Assembly (NCBI GenBank): GCA_049601975.1
Contig: JBMYRC010000112.1
Span: 1-14,638 of the forward strand
Direction: 5' to 3'
Length of the DNA: 14,638 nt
Origin: UBA6544 sp049601975
GTDB lineage: Bacteria > Pseudomonadota > Alphaproteobacteria > UBA8366
Shown: one piece after another, positions 6,643 to 14,491 of the stretch
Numbering within the stretch: the first letter of the stretch is position 1
Layout: each line of letters opens with the position of its first letter
Program-made: the position numbers and the translations under genes
Notes under the pieces: generated by a model
Told to the model about the DNA's origin: nothing
The model's database searches: none
Seen by the model: the letters and a program-made list of their open reading frames with translations, nothing else

Positions 6643-7478
6643 GCGCTGTCGTCGAGCCGTTTCGTCCCCAACGGGTCGGCCCGGAGCTTTTTGCCTGAGA
6701 GCGCGCCAAGCCAATCCAACCCATCCTGCAGTCGAACGACGTGTCCGAGGATGAACATCGCCGGCGGTTCCAGCGCGGCGGCGGTGGCGTCTTCGGATAT
6801 CCGCGATAAGGTCGAGACGACGACTTGTTGGTCTTGGGTTGTCGCTTTGGAGACCAGCGCCGCTGGTTCGTCCAGCGCGCGCCCCGCATCAATCAGCATC
6901 TCGCTGATGCGTTCGATATGTTTCAACGGCATATAGACGACTAAGGTATCGGACCCTTTGGCCAACGCTTTCCAGTCGACACTGTCGGGAACCACGCCGG
7001 AAGCGTTGTGTCCAGTCACGAAGGTCACGGCTGAGTTGGTATCACGGTGGGTCAGTGGGATACCGGCATAGGCGAGGCCGCCAATTCCCGCGGAGACACC
7101 GGGGACGATCCGGAAATTGATACCAGCCTCCACAAGGGCCAAGGCTTCTTCTCCGCCGCGCCCGAAGACGAAGGGGTCACCACCTTTCAAGCGCAACACG
7201 CGCTTGCCGCCACGGGCGAAATCTATCAAGCGAAGGGAAATGTCGCGCTGTTTCGGCGAAGGTTTTCCACCTCGTTTTCCGGCATAGATAAGCTCGGCAT
7301 TTTCACCGGCCAGCTCCAATATGCCGTCGCCTACAAGCGCGTCATAGACCACCACATCAGCGGATTGTAAGGCGTGGAGCGTGAGCAATGTCAGGAGACC
7401 TGGATCGCCGGGACCGGCGCCTGAAAGCCACACCCAGCCGGGCTCAAATTCTGGCATATGAGGGAGACGTTCGAACAT
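6639..7478 (-). CDS. cobA: Uroporphyrinogen-III C-methyltransferase (SUMT)
   Basis: A 279-residue single-domain SUMT that methylates uroporphyrinogen III at C2 and C7 using two SAM molecules to give precorrin-2. Family motifs in order: LSGAGPGDPGLLT (18-30), VVYDALV (43-49), RLKGGDPFVFGRGGEE (96-111), VPGVSAGIGGLAYAGIPLTHR (125-145, SAM pocket) and VTFVTGH. There is no N-terminal dehydrogenase/ferrochelatase extension as in CysG, so precorrin-2 oxidation must be done by another protein. The start ATG 7478 is the longest option; ATG 7457 is also possible. A GAGGTG lies about 12 bases before 7478, which is a long spacing. It is the first gene of a two-gene operon with cobB and is divergent from cbiD across 61 bases. 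Confidence 0.95.
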   Translation of the reverse strand: MFERLPHMPEFEPGWVWLSGAGPGDPGLLTLLTLHALQSADVVVYDALVGDGILELAGENAELIYAGKRGGKPSPKQRDISLRLIDFARGGKRVLRLKGGDPFVFGRGGEEALALVEAGINFRIVPGVSAGIGGLAYAGIPLTHRDTNSAVTFVTGHNASGVVPDSVDWKALAKGSDTLVVYMPLKHIERISEMLIDAGRALDEPAALVSKATTQDQQVVVSTLSRISEDATAAALEPPAMFILGHVVRLQDGLDWLGALSGKKLRADPLGTKRLDDSA

Positions 7479-7539
7479 AGCCGCAATTTACACCTCGGTC
7501 CTTTCGATAGGTAGGCAAAGAGGCGTATAAAGTGAACTT
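7479..7539. promoter_or_regulatory. 61-base divergent intergenic region between cobA and cbiD
   Basis: This is the only gap between the cobA-cobB and cbiD-cobK transcription units, so start signals for both are expected in it or inside the flanking genes. AGAGGCG (7519-7525) and AGTGA (7531-7535) are weak candidate ribosome binding sites for cbiD. A TATAAA at about 7527 is too close to the start to be an ordinary -10 box. No -35/-10 pair with good spacing is clear on either strand, and the gap is too short for a cobalamin riboswitch. Confidence 0.4.
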
Positions 7540-8625
7540 ATGACTGAAACACCTGTACAAGAAATGCGACGCGGTTGGACGACAGGGGCATGTGCTGCCG
7601 CTGCCGCCCGTTCCGCCTATACCGCCTTGATCGAGAACGAGTTTCCCGATCCGGTCGCGATTACCTTGCCGGGTGGCCAGCGACCGAGTTTCGCCTTGGC
7701 GCGCCACACCCTGCGAGACGGTGTCGCGGAGGCCGCCATCGTCAAGGATGCCGGGGACGATCCCGATGTTACCCATGGTGCTTTGGTCGTCGTACGGGTG
7801 CGATTACTAAAAGCGGGCGAAGGAGTGCGATTTCGGGCCGGTGAAGGTATCGGTACCGTAACGCGCGAAGGGCTTGAACTTGACGTTGGGGAACCGGCGA
7901 TCAATCCCGCTCCACGGCGCATGATCGTCGCGGAGGTCGCTGATGTCGCCGCGGCGCACGGTGTCTCGCCGGACGTGGAAGTTGAAATCGCCATTCCCGG
8001 CGGCGAACAGCTCGCCAAAAAGACGTTGAACGGGCGTCTTGGAATTGTTGACGGATTGTCGGTCTTGGGCACAACCGGTGTCGTCATTCCGTTTTCCTGC
8101 TCCGCTTGGATACACTCAATCCACCGCTCCATCGATGTTGCGCGGGCGGCGGGAATCGAACATGCGGCTGCTGCAACCGGATCGACTTCCGAACTCGCGG
8201 TCAAAACGCTCTATAATTTGCCGGAAGAAGCGCTGATCGATATGGGTGATTTCGCGGGCGGGACGCTGAAATATATCCGCCGCCATCCCATTCGCCGCCT
8301 CACCATCGCGGGCGGATTTGCGAAGCTCGGCAAACTCGGGGTTGGATTGCTGGATTTACATTCGAAGCGCGGGCGCATTGATCTCGATTGGATGGCAGGA
8401 TGCGCGGGGGAATCGGGTGCGTCGGAGTTATTGGTAGCGGACATACGAGAGGCGAAGACAGCCGGGCGCGCGCTCCAGATTGCGAAAGCCGCCCAATTTC
8501 CCATCGGCGATATCGTGGCTCGGGCAGCGCGCAATACGGCGCTCCAGCAAGTTTCGAGTGAGACTGAAGTCGAAGTTCTGATCTTCGACCGCAAAGGGGT
8601 GTTGGTTGGGCGCTGCGATGGTTGA
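7540..8625 (+). CDS. cbiD: Cobalt-precorrin-5B C1-methyltransferase CbiD
   Basis: A 361-residue CbiD, the SAM-dependent enzyme that methylates C1 of the macrocycle in the oxygen-independent route after the delta-lactone is opened; CobF does the equivalent step in the aerobic route. Family motifs: RRGWTTGACAAAAA (10-23), VKDAGDDPDVTHGA, GEGIGTVTREGL, INPAPRRMI, GLSVLGTTGVV, AATGSTSE and GGFAKLGKLGVGLLDLHS. Length is typical. The start ATG 7540 gives the expected short lead before the TTGACAAAA motif. It is the first gene of a two-gene operon, and its last 8 bases overlap cobK. Its presence supports an early-cobalt pathway. Confidence 0.95.
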   Translation: MTETPVQEMRRGWTTGACAAAAARSAYTALIENEFPDPVAITLPGGQRPSFALARHTLRDGVAEAAIVKDAGDDPDVTHGALVVVRVRLLKAGEGVRFRAGEGIGTVTREGLELDVGEPAINPAPRRMIVAEVADVAAAHGVSPDVEVEIAIPGGEQLAKKTLNGRLGIVDGLSVLGTTGVVIPFSCSAWIHSIHRSIDVARAAGIEHAAAATGSTSELAVKTLYNLPEEALIDMGDFAGGTLKYIRRHPIRRLTIAGGFAKLGKLGVGLLDLHSKRGRIDLDWMAGCAGESGASELLVADIREAKTAGRALQIAKAAQFPIGDIVARAARNTALQQVSSETEVEVLIFDRKGVLVGRCDG

Positions 8626-9370
8626 GCCACTCCGAGTTCTGATCCTCGGTGGCACTGGCGAGGCACGACGTTTAGCAGGAGAGCTTGACGGAGATGCCCA
8701 GATTCACGTGGAGACGTCACTTGCCGGAGCCACCGCGAAACCGGCGGAAATCGCCGGGGATGTCCGGCGCGGCGGGTTCGGCGGTGCTGCGGGACTTGAA
8801 GCATATTTAACTGCGCAAGACATTGATCTTTTGGTTGATGCGACTCATCCCTTCGCGGATACAATCAGCCGGAGTGCGGTTACAGCGAGCGAAAATTGCA
8901 CGACCGATCGATTGGTCATATGTCGTCCGGCATGGGCGGAACAGGCCGGCGACAGATGGATTTCCGTTGCTAATGTCGAGGAGGCCGCAGCGTGCGTTTC
9001 AGAGTATGCTTCTCGGGTATTCCTGACGATTGGCCGCCAGGAGATCGATGCCTTTGCGGAATGCCGTGATGCTTGGTTCTTAATTCGCCTGATCGATTTA
9101 CCAGCGACAACACCACCGCTGAATGCGTTCGAACTGATCAGTGATCGAGGTCCCTTCGATTTAGCGGCAGAGCGTCGTATGCTCCAAGAGCATAGGGTCG
9201 ATTGCATAGTTTCAAAAAATAGTGGTGGAACAGATACTTATCCGAAAATTAAAGCGGCTCGGGAAGCGGGTATCCCCGTCATTATGATCGAACGTCCGGA
9301 AATGCCGAAGGCTCCCGTCGTGGATACGGTGGACGCCGCGTTAGAGTGGATAGAGGCCAAAATTCGCTAG
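8618..9370 (+). CDS. cobK: (Cobalt-)precorrin-6A reductase CobK/CbiJ
   Basis: A 250-residue NAD(P)H-dependent reductase that reduces the precorrin-6A macrocycle. It shows the N-terminal nucleotide-binding GGTGEARRLA (11-20), VDATHPFA (73-80) in the substrate region, FLTIGRQE in the middle, and the C-terminal signature SKNSGGTDTYPKIKAAREAG starting at 199. I chose ATG 8618, which overlaps the end of cbiD by 8 bases; an upstream in-frame TTG at 8606 would add four residues. It is translationally linked to cbiD, which acts just before it. Its stop TAG (9368-9370) sits in a CTAG that also provides the stop of cobM on the other strand. Confidence 0.94.
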   Translation: MVEPLRVLILGGTGEARRLAGELDGDAQIHVETSLAGATAKPAEIAGDVRRGGFGGAAGLEAYLTAQDIDLLVDATHPFADTISRSAVTASENCTTDRLVICRPAWAEQAGDRWISVANVEEAAACVSEYASRVFLTIGRQEIDAFAECRDAWFLIRLIDLPATTPPLNAFELISDRGPFDLAAERRMLQEHRVDCIVSKNSGGTDTYPKIKAAREAGIPVIMIERPEMPKAPVVDTVDAALEWIEAKIR

Positions 9371-10146
9371 GCTTTACTCATCTGTTTACTTTTTTGATGG
9401 CGAAACAGATGGACGTGGTCGGAGGCGTATAATCGGCTCTCGGTTCCCGACGTGGGATCGAGTGCGTGGCCGACGAGGATCAGAGCAGTGCGCGTGATCT
9501 TGGCTGCGCGAACCTGCGCGGCGATATCGGCGAGGGTGCCGCGCAATATCATCTCATCGGGCCAAGTGACCCGATAGATGACTGCGACTGGACAGTCCTC
9601 CCCGTAGACCGGGCTCAGTGCTTCGATGACGGATTTGATATTGCGGACTGAGAGATGGATTGCCAGGGTCGCGCCGCTGCGCGCTAAATTCTCCAATTCT
9701 TCGCCTGCGGGCATGGCCGAAGATTTCATTGCCGTGCGCGTCAAGATTATCGTCTGGCTCACATCGGGCAATGTCAGTTCGGTCTTCAGGGCGGCGGCGG
9801 CGGCGGCGAAGGCGGGTACGCCGGGGACGATCTCGTAATCGATCTGTAAATCGTCGAGCCGCCGCATTTGCTCCCCGATGGCGCCATAGATCGATGGATC
9901 GCCGGAATGAACTCGGGCTACATCCTTGTCGCCCTCATGGGCGGCGATGATCTCCGCGATGATTTCATCAAGGTTCATACTTGCTGTATCAAGCACATGC
10001 GCATCATTGGGCGCGGCGGCGACGATTTCTTCGGGGACGAGTGATCCCGCGTATAGGCAGACCGGACAGCGGGAAATCAATCGTTGACCGCGAATGGTGA
10101 TGAGGTCCGCAGCACCTGGCCCGGCACCAATGAAATAAACCGTCAT
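9367..10146 (-). CDS. cobM: (Cobalt-)precorrin-4 C11-methyltransferase CobM/CbiF
   Basis: A 259-residue SAM-dependent tetrapyrrole methylase that adds the C11 methyl group. Motifs: VYFIGAGPGAADLITIRG (3-20), YAGSLVP (32-38), RVHSGDPSIYGAIGEQM (78-94), VPGVPAFAAAAAALKTELTL (108-127) and VSQTIILTR. The start ATG 10146 overlaps the cbiG-cobJ stop as ATGA; the longer open frame to 10200 adds 18 residues not expected in the family. It is the last gene of the long minus-strand operon. The stop lies in the CTAG shared with cobK, so no intergenic terminator is possible here. Confidence 0.95.
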   Translation of the reverse strand: MTVYFIGAGPGAADLITIRGQRLISRCPVCLYAGSLVPEEIVAAAPNDAHVLDTASMNLDEIIAEIIAAHEGDKDVARVHSGDPSIYGAIGEQMRRLDDLQIDYEIVPGVPAFAAAAAALKTELTLPDVSQTIILTRTAMKSSAMPAGEELENLARSGATLAIHLSVRNIKSVIEALSPVYGEDCPVAVIYRVTWPDEMILRGTLADIAAQVRAAKITRTALILVGHALDPTSGTESRLYASDHVHLFRHQKSKQMSKA

Positions 10147-11945
10147 GCCTGAGCATCCTTTGAATTCTTGGCGGCGTAACCGCGCGGCGTATAGACCCAA
10201 ACACCGCCGTCCCGGCGATCAATCCGGCGGGTCTCGGAAGAGCCGACCAAGACCACTGTCGTCATGTCGACTGTCTCTGTTGTCAGAGCTCCGAGGGTGA
10301 TGACGTCGATGCTTTCGTCCGCGCGCCCCAGATTGCGGGCGAGGACCACTGGTGTGTTCGATGGGCGGGCCTTGAGTAGAATGTCCCGCGCGGCAGGAAG
10401 TTGCGTGTTCCGGTGTCTTGAGACGGGATTGTAGAATGCAACGACGAAGTCACCATCGGCGGCGGCGCGAATTCGATTTTCGATCACCGGCCAAGGAGTT
10501 AGTAGGTCGGAGAGCGAGATGGTGCAGAAATCATGTCCGAGCGGTGCCCCGATGCGGGCGGCAGCGCCTTGAAGAGCCGAGATGCCGGGGGCCACGGAGA
10601 TGTCGATACGCCGCCAGTCGACGCTTGGACTCTCGTCGACCATCTCATAGGTGAGCGCTGCCATGGCGTAAATTCCGGAGTCGCCGGAACAGATCAACGC
10701 GACCCGTCGTCCTTGCGCGGCGAGGTCGAGGGCGGCGCGAACGCGCTCGCTTTCCGCACCGATCTTGAAGGCGTGCTTGCGGGCCGCGAGGTCGAGGTCG
10801 CCGATCAAGTCGATATACATCTGAAACCCGACAATCTCTTCCGCCTCGCGCAAGACGGTCACACATTCCGCCGTGCGCCATTCGGCTGAGCCCGGGCCGA
10901 GCCCAACGAGCGTTAGGTGTCCCCGTGCCATTCCTGCTGTCGCTTCGATCGGTTCGGCAGCGCGGGCGATGGCGCAGGTTGCGCGCAGGCTCTTGGCTTT
11001 CGGCACGATGAGTGCCGATGTCGGTCCGGCAGCGGCCAGGGCGGCGGCTTCCGCTACACCGTGAGCGCCGACTTCACGAAAGACGAGCTCCGATGGGTTG
11101 GCCAATCTCGGTGTCTCCGCCTCCAGCGTCTCGGGCGGGAAAAACCGTAATGGCACGGCGATCGACTGCGCGAGTTCCGCGATACCAGGTTCATCCATTT
11201 TGACGTCTATGGACCAGACACCGGCGACCGCTGCTGGATGTAGGTGGTTCGTGGATAGAGTTTCGGCAACCAAGTTGGAAATTTCTTCAGAAGACGCGCC
11301 GCGCTCGCAACCGATACCGAGTGTGAGATTTCGGCGATGGTAGATGAGGTGTTTGGCGCTACCGGCCTGGAGGGATTGGCTCACCTCTATCGTAAGCTTA
11401 CCGTCGGGGTCGATGGGGAGGTCGCTCGCTGTCAGCCAATCCGCTTCGCCCAATAGGTGGACATTCTCACCCGCCAGTAATGCAGCGAAGAAGGATTTTG
11501 CATCTTCCGGATTGGCGAGAACCCAGCCTGGCGGCGGATCGTCGAGCGCCACACCGTATCGCCGGTCGGTCGCAGTCGTGAGGGCGGCGTTGCCGCCGAG
11601 GCAATCAGCAATTTCCCCGGCCATTTGGTTCGCGCCGTTGTGGCCACCCAAGAGGGGAACGACGACTTGCCCGTCTTCGGAGAGAGCCAAGACCGGAGGT
11701 TCGGTTTCTTTGGAACTCAGTTCCGAAGCGAGGAGTCGAATTAATATTCCGGCAGCGCAAATGCCGATAATAGGTCGGTTTTCCGCGAATAATTGTCTTA
11801 GCAGCGTGCCGGTATCGTCGAACGGTGTGCCATCAGAGATTCGCCCGGCACGCCCAAATATCTCCGCTCCAGGATAAAGGGTGCGGACGCGTTCGGCGGT
11901 TTTCAATGCCGCTTCAGCTAAGACGATGATACTTGGTGAATTCAT
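10143..11945 (-). CDS. cobJ: Fused CbiG (cobalt-precorrin-5A hydrolase) and CobJ/CbiH (precorrin-3B C17-methyltransferase)
   Basis: A 600-residue fusion. Residues ~1-335 are CbiG, which opens the delta-lactone and releases the C2 fragment as acetaldehyde. It shows LLGGHNGANQMA (98-109) followed by ALTTATD, and LGIGCERGASSEEI (209-222) in the CbiG C-terminal domain. Residues ~342-590 are CobJ, the SAM-dependent ring-contracting C17-methyltransferase. It shows LTLVGLGPGS (344-353), CSGDSGIYAMAA (419-430), VAPGISALQGAAARIGAPLG (451-470) and FYNPVSR (504-510). No CobG-type redox domain is present, as expected for the cobalt-first route. The start ATG 11945 overlaps the cobI stop as ATGA; an ATG three codons upstream (11954) is also open. 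Similar fusions are known in proteobacteria. The two activities flank the CobM step. Confidence 0.94.
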   Translation of the reverse strand: MNSPSIIVLAEAALKTAERVRTLYPGAEIFGRAGRISDGTPFDDTGTLLRQLFAENRPIIGICAAGILIRLLASELSSKETEPPVLALSEDGQVVVPLLGGHNGANQMAGEIADCLGGNAALTTATDRRYGVALDDPPPGWVLANPEDAKSFFAALLAGENVHLLGEADWLTASDLPIDPDGKLTIEVSQSLQAGSAKHLIYHRRNLTLGIGCERGASSEEISNLVAETLSTNHLHPAAVAGVWSIDVKMDEPGIAELAQSIAVPLRFFPPETLEAETPRLANPSELVFREVGAHGVAEAAALAAAGPTSALIVPKAKSLRATCAIARAAEPIEATAGMARGHLTLVGLGPGSAEWRTAECVTVLREAEEIVGFQMYIDLIGDLDLAARKHAFKIGAESERVRAALDLAAQGRRVALICSGDSGIYAMAALTYEMVDESPSVDWRRIDISVAPGISALQGAAARIGAPLGHDFCTISLSDLLTPWPVIENRIRAAADGDFVVAFYNPVSRHRNTQLPAARDILLKARPSNTPVVLARNLGRADESIDVITLGALTTETVDMTTVVLVGSSETRRIDRRDGGVWVYTPRGYAAKNSKDAQA

Positions 11946-12649
11946 CGCAGCCATGCCTGCCCCCGGCGGTGTGCGAGGATCATTGAGAAATAGGGTGACG
12001 ATGTCGGGTCTACCTCATCAAGCGGTACGATGCGTTCCGCATCCATCGTCGCCCGCTCCACGTAGCGCGATTGAGAGATCAGATCCATGTCCTCAAGTAA
12101 CGCGCGGATACGTGGGAAATGCCGCCCGAGCTTTATGATGGCCGCCGCATCCGTGATTTCCAGGCGCGCGCGCAACGTGTCCGTGTCGAGCGGTCCCGGT
12201 AAGATCGTCAGCACATCGTTTTGCGCGGCTAAGGGCGCACCAAGAACCGCCGCGCAGGCCATTGGCGAGGAGACGCCGGGGACCACTTCGACATTGTGCT
12301 CCTCCGCCATGCGCGAGAAGAGATACATGAACGAGCCGTAGAAAAACGGATCGCCCTCGCATAGGACCGCGATATCACGGCCCTCCGCGAGATGCTCCTT
12401 CAACGAGACCGCAGCCACGCCATATACCTCGTCGTCTGGAAATTTAGGGGCAGAGAGCGGCATGCGAATGGCAATCTCGGTCTGCGTGCCGGGGAGATGC
12501 GGAGATACGATTTTTCGAGCCAAGCTATCTCCGACTTCCGGGGCCGGATAGGCGAGGACGGGCGCGGATTGCAGAATGCGGAGCGCCTTTAGTGTGATGA
12601 GGTCCGGGTCGCCAGGCCCGACGCCGAGGCCGTACAATGTGCCGCTCAT
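11942..12649 (-). CDS. cobI: (Cobalt-)precorrin-2 C20-methyltransferase CobI/CbiL
   Basis: A 235-residue SAM-dependent methylase that adds the C20 methyl group, the first methylation specific to the corrin branch. Motifs: YGLGVGPGDPDLITLKA (6-22), LAYPAPE (32-38), VLCEGDPFFYGSFMYL (95-110) and VEVVPGVSSPMACAA (120-134). SFMYL after the GDP motif is typical of CobI/CbiL rather than other members of the superfamily. The start ATG 12649 overlaps the cobL stop as ATGA. The open frame extends to 12694, but those 15 residues lie inside cobL and are not family-like. The stop overlaps the next gene, again as ATGA. Confidence 0.95.
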   Translation of the reverse strand: MSGTLYGLGVGPGDPDLITLKALRILQSAPVLAYPAPEVGDSLARKIVSPHLPGTQTEIAIRMPLSAPKFPDDEVYGVAAVSLKEHLAEGRDIAVLCEGDPFFYGSFMYLFSRMAEEHNVEVVPGVSSPMACAAVLGAPLAAQNDVLTILPGPLDTDTLRARLEITDAAAIIKLGRHFPRIRALLEDMDLISQSRYVERATMDAERIVPLDEVDPTSSPYFSMILAHRRGQAWLR

Positions 12650-13854
12650 GATTTCCTGCCGATATATTGGGTGACCGTCATTGCGGGACGCCATCCAGTC
12701 AGACGTCCGACTGGCTCCGCGCGTTCGATGGAGATGCGCCGAAGATCGCCGCCATGATTCTCTCGCCAGTTACTCAAAATGCGTTCACCTTCCGTAGTTA
12801 CGACGTTGGCGACCAATCGGCCGCCTGGTTTCAAATCGTTCCAGCAGCGCTCGACTAATCCACCTGTCGTGATGCCGCCGCCGATGAAGACCGCGTCCGC
12901 CGGCTCGAGACCGGCGAGTGCGTCGGGCACTTTACCGGAGACGAACTGCATTCTGGGGGTCCCCAGTGCACTTGCATTGGCGGCGATAAGTGACAGACGG
13001 TCGGCATTATGTTCAATGGCGACCGCGGAATTCCGCGGATGTTGGCGCATCCATTCAATCGCAATCGACCCGCATCCCGCGCCCACGTCCCATAGCACGG
13101 CGCCCGGAGTTGGGGCCAAGGCGGATAGCGTGATGGCGCGGACCTCTTGCTTAGTGAGTTGGCCGTCATGTTCGAACGCATCATCGGGTAGGCCCGGCGT
13201 ACGGGTGAGGTGACGGGCGTTTGGCCCGGCGATACAGTCAATGGCGACCGTGTTGAAATCGTCCGTTCGATCTGCGCTCCAAGTCTCAGCGGTGCCGTCA
13301 ATGCTTCCCTCGGACGCACCGTCCATTCGCTCCAGGACCATGAGGCGGCTCGGTCCGTATCCGCGCTCGGTGAGCAATGCCGAGATGGCCCTTGGTGCCG
13401 CGCCGTCGTCGGTCAGAACAAGGAGTTTTGCGCCCGGATAAAGATAGGCGTGGAGCAACTCCAAGGGCCGCCCGTGTAAGGTCAGACAATCCGTTTCATG
13501 CCGCGTCCACCCGAGACGCGCCGTCGCCATGGTAAAGGCGGAGCGGCCCGGCACGATGGTCACCTCAGAGGGGGGAATACCGCGCAGCAATGTCGTGCCG
13601 ACACCAAAATGCATCGGGTCGCCGGTCGCGAGAACGCAGACCCGTTGTCCCCGCAGCGCCTCGATCTCGGGGATCAAGGTGCGGATCGGGCTTGGCCAGG
13701 CCCGTCGTTCGCGATTGTCGTCGGGAACCATCGCCAGATGCCGTTCGCCGCCAACAAGAATCTCCGCCGTGTCGAGCAATGTCCGGGCCGCTGGCGTAAG
13801 TCTGCCCACTCCATCTTCGCCGATTCCCACAATGGAAAGCCATTTTTCCGACAT
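12646..13854 (-). CDS. cobL: Precorrin-6Y C5,15-methyltransferase (decarboxylating) CobL (CbiE-CbiT fusion)
   Basis: A 402-residue bifunctional methyltransferase. The N-terminal CbiE-type tetrapyrrole methylase domain (~1-205) has LSIVGIGEDGVGRLTPAAR (6-24), VLATGDPMHFGVG (74-86) and VPGRSAFTMATARLGW (101-116). The linker motif GQLTKQEVRA (231-240) precedes the C-terminal CbiT-type Rossmann methyltransferase domain with DVGAGCGSIAIEW (256-268) and FIGGG (323-327). Together they methylate C5 and C15 and decarboxylate the C12 acetate. The start ATG 13854 lies 3 bases after the cobH stop, and the C-terminus overlaps cobI by 4 bases. Fusion of CbiE and CbiT is the normal CobL form in proteobacteria. 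Confidence 0.96.
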   Translation of the reverse strand: MSEKWLSIVGIGEDGVGRLTPAARTLLDTAEILVGGERHLAMVPDDNRERRAWPSPIRTLIPEIEALRGQRVCVLATGDPMHFGVGTTLLRGIPPSEVTIVPGRSAFTMATARLGWTRHETDCLTLHGRPLELLHAYLYPGAKLLVLTDDGAAPRAISALLTERGYGPSRLMVLERMDGASEGSIDGTAETWSADRTDDFNTVAIDCIAGPNARHLTRTPGLPDDAFEHDGQLTKQEVRAITLSALAPTPGAVLWDVGAGCGSIAIEWMRQHPRNSAVAIEHNADRLSLIAANASALGTPRMQFVSGKVPDALAGLEPADAVFIGGGITTGGLVERCWNDLKPGGRLVANVVTTEGERILSNWRENHGGDLRRISIERAEPVGRLTGWRPAMTVTQYIGRKS

Positions 13855-13857
13855 CGC

Positions 13858-14487
13858 TTAACCCTCCAACGGGCCGGAAAGGGCGTTCACGGCGGCAGCG
13901 GCGAGAGCGCTTCCACCGCGCCGTCCGCGCAACGTGAGATACGGTACCCCGAGATTGTCGGCAATCAGTGCCTCTTTCGATTCCGCGGCGCCGACAAATC
14001 CGACCGGAAAACCGAGAATGGCCGCGGGGCGGGCGACATCTTCAGCGATCAATTCCAACACTCGAAACAGGGCGGTCGGTGCGGAGCCGATAGCGACCAC
14101 GCCGCCATTCCATTCCGATGCGAGGTTCTCGATGGCGATAGCCGAGCGTGTCGTCCCACGTTCTTGTGCAATAGTTGCCGCATCCGGGTCGCCGATGGCG
14201 CAGTGTACAGGGTTGTTGTTCGACAGGCGATTTCGAATGATCCCGACTTCCGTCATTCGCACGTCGGTGACGATGGGTTTTCCGGCCAGCAAGGCTTGTT
14301 TCGCCGCCGCGACGAAATCAGGCGACCAGGAGAGATTGGGGATGATCTCGGGCATACCGCAGGAATGCACGAGACGGACCGCGACGTCTGCCATTTCGGG
14401 CGGTAAGCCGTCGAGCGTCGTTTCCTCACGTACAATGGCGAAGGAACGCCGGTAAATTTCCTTGGGGTCGCGAATATAGGCACTCAT
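13858..14487 (-). CDS. cobH: (Cobalt-)precorrin-8X methylmutase CobH/CbiC
   Basis: A 209-residue enzyme that moves a methyl group from C11 to C12 to form (hydrogeno)cobyrinic acid. Motifs: YIRDPKEIYRRSFAIVREE (4-22); RLVHSCGMPEI (38-48), whose H41 corresponds to the catalytic histidine of the family; DVRMTEVGI (75-83); GSAPTALFRVLEL (134-146); and GFPVGFVGAAESKEAL (159-174). Length is normal. The start is ATG 14487, four bases after the stop of the upstream His-rich gene. The frame stays open upstream to the window edge, but that stretch is the out-of-frame shadow of the His-rich tail. It is the second visible gene of the long minus-strand operon. Confidence 0.96.
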   Translation of the reverse strand: MSAYIRDPKEIYRRSFAIVREETTLDGLPPEMADVAVRLVHSCGMPEIIPNLSWSPDFVAAAKQALLAGKPIVTDVRMTEVGIIRNRLSNNNPVHCAIGDPDAATIAQERGTTRSAIAIENLASEWNGGVVAIGSAPTALFRVLELIAEDVARPAAILGFPVGFVGAAESKEALIADNLGVPYLTLRGRRGGSALAAAAVNALSGPLEG

Positions 14488-14491
14488 CGAA

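Noticed and set aside
7390..7406. A B12-box-like string, GTCAGGAGACCTGG, on the plus strand upstream of cbiD
   Set aside because: It is the reverse complement of codons for the GDPGLLT methylase motif inside cobA, and the other helices of a cobalamin riboswitch, such as a GCCACTG segment, are missing upstream.
8211..8864. A 217-codon minus-strand frame across the cbiD-cobK junction
   Set aside because: It lies antisense to two clearly identified genes and has no recognisable motif or ribosome binding site.
10147..10200. A longer CobM start at 10200
   Set aside because: The added residues lie inside the end of cobJ and precede the usual VYFIGAGPG start; the ATGA overlap at 10146 fits the pattern of the operon.
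13498..14406. A 302-codon open frame on the plus strand, antisense to cobL and cobH
   Set aside because: The translation is low-complexity and rich in R, G and H with no family motif. Both genes on the other strand are clear, so this is a GC-bias shadow.
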